Part shown: piece by piece, positions 55,751 to 59,270 of the stretch
Layout: each line of letters starts with the position of its first letter
Numbering within the stretch: the first letter of the stretch is position 1
From: Spongospora subterranea f. sp. subterranea
Taxonomy: Eukaryota; Endomyxa: Phytomyxea; Phytomyxea; Plasmodiophorida
NCBI GenBank assembly: GCA_049724395.1
Contig: JAUGWO010000077.1
Location: 1-59,270 of the forward strand
DNA length: 59,270 nucleotides
Direction of reading: 5' to 3'
Notes under the pieces: model-generated
Told to the model about the DNA's origin: nothing
Database searches by the model: none
What the model saw: only the letters and a program-made list of their open reading frames with translations
Position numbers and translations under genes: made by a program

Positions 55751-58700
55751 ATGAATTAACGACAGGTGCATACAAGAAAAAGAGTGAAGTTTATTATCCC
55801 ATTGGTTGGGTCGAGTACAGGATCATAAATGATTTACGATCAGTCACCTGTATCAACAACGGTTCCAGTCTGACATGCACTTTATTAAAAGTTTAACTAA
55901 CTTTAAAATAAATTTAGTCTTTGAAAATTTAAAAAAAAAATTATCTCCAAACTCCGAATCACACCGATTTCTCAACGAAGGGGCATGACTGGAACCGTTG
56001 TTGATACAGGTGACTGATCGTAAATCATTTATGATCCTGTACTCGACCCACATGAGAAATCGGTGGGCTGTGCTTGAACTTGTGATTCGGAGTTTGGAGA
56101 TTTTTGATTCTTGCAGAGATTATCGCGATGTAGCTCGAAGCTCGGCGGCGGTAGCGGCTTAGTGAGCAGGTCGGCGATCATCGTCTCCGTTGGGCAGTAG
56201 CATATCTCGGCTCGTCCATGTTCGATCGCTTGCCTGATGAAATGGTAACGGACGTCAATATGCTTGGTCCGCTGATTGTTGCTATTATTCTGCTCTAGGA
56301 ACATTGCCCCTTGATTGTCTTGATAAAGAACTGTGTGTTTTCTATCGATCGTTTGAAGTTCTTCTAATATGTCTTGAAACCATATTATTTCTTTCATTGC
56401 ATCAGAAGCGGCCATGTATTCGGCCTCGGTGGTGGATAGTGCAACAGATGCTTGCTTCTTGCTTTTCCACGAAACGATATTATCTTCAATTGTCAGTATC
56501 CATCCAGTGATAGATTTCCTGTCTTGTTTGTCGTTCGCGTAATCGCTATCCGCCCAGCATTTCATCTTGAAATTTTGATCATATCTAATGCCGATTTCTG
56601 ACGTTGAGTTCAGGTACTTGATAATCTTCTGAATCGTTCTCCATAAAGATTTAGTTGGCTTGGGTACGTGTCTGCTCACATTGTTTACCGCGAACGCGAT
56701 GTCTAGTCTGGTCGTGTTCGACAGGTACATTAAGCTTCCAATCGCTTCTCTGATCGAATAGTTGCCGTCAATTTCTTCCGCTGGGTCAGGTTCGTAGGTC
56801 TTTGGCATCGGGATCTTGACATCTTTGCAATTGTCTTGACCGAACTGTTTCACGAGTTTCTTTGTGTAGATCTTCCGATCAAGTGTGATGCCATTGTTGT
56901 CGTAAGTTGCTTGAACTCCTAGGAATTCTTTCAACTTGCCCAGGTCCTTCAATCTGAAACTTTTGTTCATCGTCGTGGTGATGTTCTTGATCTCGCTTGC
57001 GTCATTTCCTGTAATCAGTATGTCGTCGACATAAACAGCAATTATCGTCTTGATATGGTTCTTGATTTTGAACCATATGCAGGGTTCCTTCTGCGATTGT
57101 TCATAGTGTTGTGCCTTAATCAGGTTGAAAAGTGCTTCTTGCCAAGCACGTCCCGACTGCTTCAGGCCGTATAGGGCTTTTTTGAGTAAACAGACTTTGT
57201 CGTTGTCCCTCCCCTGCGCAACAAAGCCCTCAGGTTGTTCGATGAAAATTGGAGTGAAGAGCGGTGCGTTTGAATACGCTGTTTTGAAATCTTTCTGGTG
57301 AATATTCCAGCCGTTGTTAACGGCGATGCAAGAGTCGGAATGATGTCATAGCAAGCACTGACGAAGAAGTTTTGTCAAAATCGATTCCAGATCTTTGTGA
57401 GTAACCTTTTGCTACGAATCGAGCCTTGTATTTCATCGTTCCGTCCAGGTCCGACTTTGTTGTAAAAATCCACCTTCCTTTGATTGCCTTGGCGTTTGGT
57501 GGTAGTCGCGTCAGCGTCCAAGTATCGTTTTCCTGGTGCGATGCCATTTCTTGCTCTGCTGCTGGTTGCCATTCGCGAGCATCTGAGCGCGACATTGCTT
57601 CCTTGTAGGTTTTCGGAAATTCATTCAGGGTGTGATGAAGTTCAAATCCGTGATCGTCAATGATTGCCAGTGGGTTTGGATCTTCATGTAAACCAAATGC
57701 CTCTTAATGTAATTCCAGAATAGCCTCTTCGTCGAATTGCACGTCTCGTCTTACGATTATCGAAGTGTTGTTCGACGGTCTAAGTATGTATCCCTTTTGA
57801 TATGGTGCATAACCTAGAATTTGCATCTCAATGACGTAGGATGAAGTGAATCTCTCATGGTGGACTCAATATGCGCATATGCTGTACACCCGAATGGTCT
57901 CAAGTGCTTGACATTTGGCTTGACGTTCATCCATAATTCAAAAGGGGTTTTCCATTGGATTCGTCGCGTCGGTAGTCGATTCAGCGTGTACGTAGAGTAC
58001 TGTACCGCAAATGGTCAATAAATGTGGTCAATCTTGGCTTCGATCAGCGCGCAGCGTGTCATTTTCAAGATGGTCTGATTACGTCTTTCCGCTTGACCGT
58101 TCTTTAGGACAGCGAGGTACAGTGCCTTGGTGTTTGATGTTCTTTTGTAAAAAAAATGCACTCATCTGTTGATTGACATATTCGGATCCATTGTCAGTTA
58201 ACAAGGTGGTGAGGGCGAAGTTTCGTCTCAGCTTGAGCAATCGATAATGAACAGTTTCATCGCCTCTAAGACTTCGTCAGCGCTCTTGTGCTTTAGAAAC
58301 TTGACCCATGTCCAGGTTGAGTATAAGCAGTTGATTGTAATGTAGTATCTGTATCCTTCCTTGCTTGGAACCAGGAATGGTCCTTTGAGGTCAGAAGAAA
58401 CAATTTCAAATGCCCTTGTTGGTTTTGTCCGGCGTTCCTGTGGGAATGATTGTTTCCGTGACTTTCCATGGGCACAGCTTTCGCAGATTTGTCGTTCTTG
58501 CGGTGTGATCTTGACGCCTTCGGTGGATTCTTGTAAATGCTTCAGTCTCTCGTTCGACGTGGTCAAATCGTCGGTGCGCTAGCTCCATACTGATTGTGGC
58601 ATTTGTCTCTTGAACGACGTGATTTGAAATGTAGTGGAGGTCGTTGTGCTTGTGCGCCCTAACGATAACCTTTCCATCTTGATCCTTGATATGAAGAGTG

Positions 58701-59270
58701 TCTTTAATGACTACAATTAAGCCTTGATCAGTAAAGGATTTGGTTGCTAGCAGTGTCTTTGTTTTTGCATTCGACCCTGCTAAAGCCAGGACAGACGCAG
58801 GTACCTTTTTGAGATGCAATTGATTATACAATATTCGGAACATATAGTACGTCGTGAATTACTATTTTTGGGCAGTAATTCAATGTCAGCATTCCTTGTC
58901 CGTTACGGTGACGATTTTTCGCCGTTGCTACTGCTTACTAGAATCGGGGTTTCCAATTCTTTATAGCTATGCAGGATGTTCTTGTCCTTGGTCATGCTTG
59001 CATTAGCGCCACTGTCGACTAGGTATGCAATTTTAGTCGAAAAACTTTGGGTAGTCGTATGAAATTCTGTGAACTCCTGTTCCTTTTCGTCTTCAGTGGT
59101 TGTTGTATTGTTCGAACGGCGGTTGGTTATGTTTTGTATCTTCAGGAGCGGATGAAGTAGCCAGCATTCTTCGTTCGAATGCGCTCGTCTACAACGGGTG
59201 CAATACTTGCCGTTATTGTAGTTATTGCCTCTGTCGTTGTTGTTGTTGTTCTTTTCCTTATGCCTCTTCG
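55751..59270 (-). mobile_element. Ty1/copia-type retrotransposon fossil B, most of pol; runs off the right edge
   Basis: On the minus strand from the right edge: a CCHC knuckle region and aspartic protease (DSGAN string) at about 59000-59270, a GAG-pre-integrase zinc motif and integrase core (58228-58843, with HGKSRKQSFPQERRT), a reverse transcriptase region (about 56971-57600, KGRWIFTTKSDLDGTMKYKA) and a typical copia RNase H (56029-56970, with KSKKQASVALSTTEAEYMAA and YQDNQGAMFLEQN). Domain order protease-integrase-RT-RNase H is that of copia/Ty1. It is broken, with several interruptions. Its 3' side abuts the LTR of fossil A, so the two may share one LTR in tandem, but their gag-protease regions differ clearly, so they are separate subfamilies. 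The 3' end carries a 64-bp inverted repeat. Confidence 0.88.
55807..56050. repeat. Perfect 64-bp inverted repeat at the 3' end of fossil B
   Basis: Arms 55807-55870 and 55987-56050 are exact reverse complements (the left begins TGGGTCGAGTACAGGATCAT; the right ends ATGATCCTGTACTCGACCCA), with 116 bp between. Around them is a second, nested complementarity: CTCCAAACTCCGAATCAC (about 55947-55964) with GTGATTCGGAGTTTGGAG (about 56082-56099). The result is a hairpin-forming duplication of the end of the element. Confidence 0.9.

Overview
The window is nuclear DNA of an intron-rich eukaryote whose cells carry a motile cilium or flagellum. Spliceosomal genes (18 introns in the alanyl-tRNA synthetase, 5 in MYG1, 8 in PPIL6) sit beside axonemal or cilium-linked genes (DNAI7/IC97, RSP3, PPIL6) and ordinary housekeeping genes (CLP1, CIAO2B, a transportin-3-like importin). 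Most introns are about 50-400 nt, stop codons are standard, and genes lie close together on both strands. This suits a small-genome unicellular or parasitic flagellate. The exact lineage (basal fungus or other opisthokont, rhizarian, or another) cannot be settled from the sequence alone. Two secreted repeat-bearing proteins are the sort of gene often seen in parasites.

Layout. 0-17.6 kb: a partial unknown gene and TMEM135 (minus), a 111-bp tandem repeat, an unresolved stretch, DNAI7 (plus), AlaRS (plus), two unrecognised minus genes and MYG1 (minus). 18.0-19.35 kb: a 46-bp minisatellite. 19.5-28 kb: an accessory region with a coiled-coil ORF, a secreted protein, an unknown multi-exon gene, a 0.54-kb-armed inverted repeat carrying a duplicated Cys-rich ORF, a dead hAT transposon and a possible globin. 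27.9-42.4 kb: CIAO2B and CLP1 divergent, RSP3, a membrane protein, a C1orf74-like gene, an unresolved minus gene, PPIL6 and a class 3 lipase. 43.2-46.7 kb: an 80-bp satellite of about 43 units. 47.2-49.9 kb: the intronless importin. 49.9-59.3 kb: an unresolved minus gene, a tRNA-His with a solo LTR just upstream of it, a GC-rich SAP-like gene, a second secreted repeat protein, a hypothetical gene, an inverted-repeat element and two Ty1/copia-type retrotransposon fossils on the minus strand.

How the genes relate. DNAI7 (inner-arm dynein), RSP3 (radial-spoke stalk) and PPIL6 (cilium-associated cyclophilin) belong to one organelle but are not an operon; each has its own exons and strand. CLP1 (RNA 3'-end and tRNA processing), AlaRS and importin are general housekeeping genes. 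CIAO2B belongs to cytosolic iron-sulfur protein assembly and shares an upstream region with CLP1.

A point for any reader of the coordinates: at least four conserved host genes (AlaRS, RSP3, MYG1, lipase) are read in one piece only if one base is added or removed inside a short homopolymer. I treat these as probable sequence errors. Other unresolved genes here may be fragmented for the same reason.
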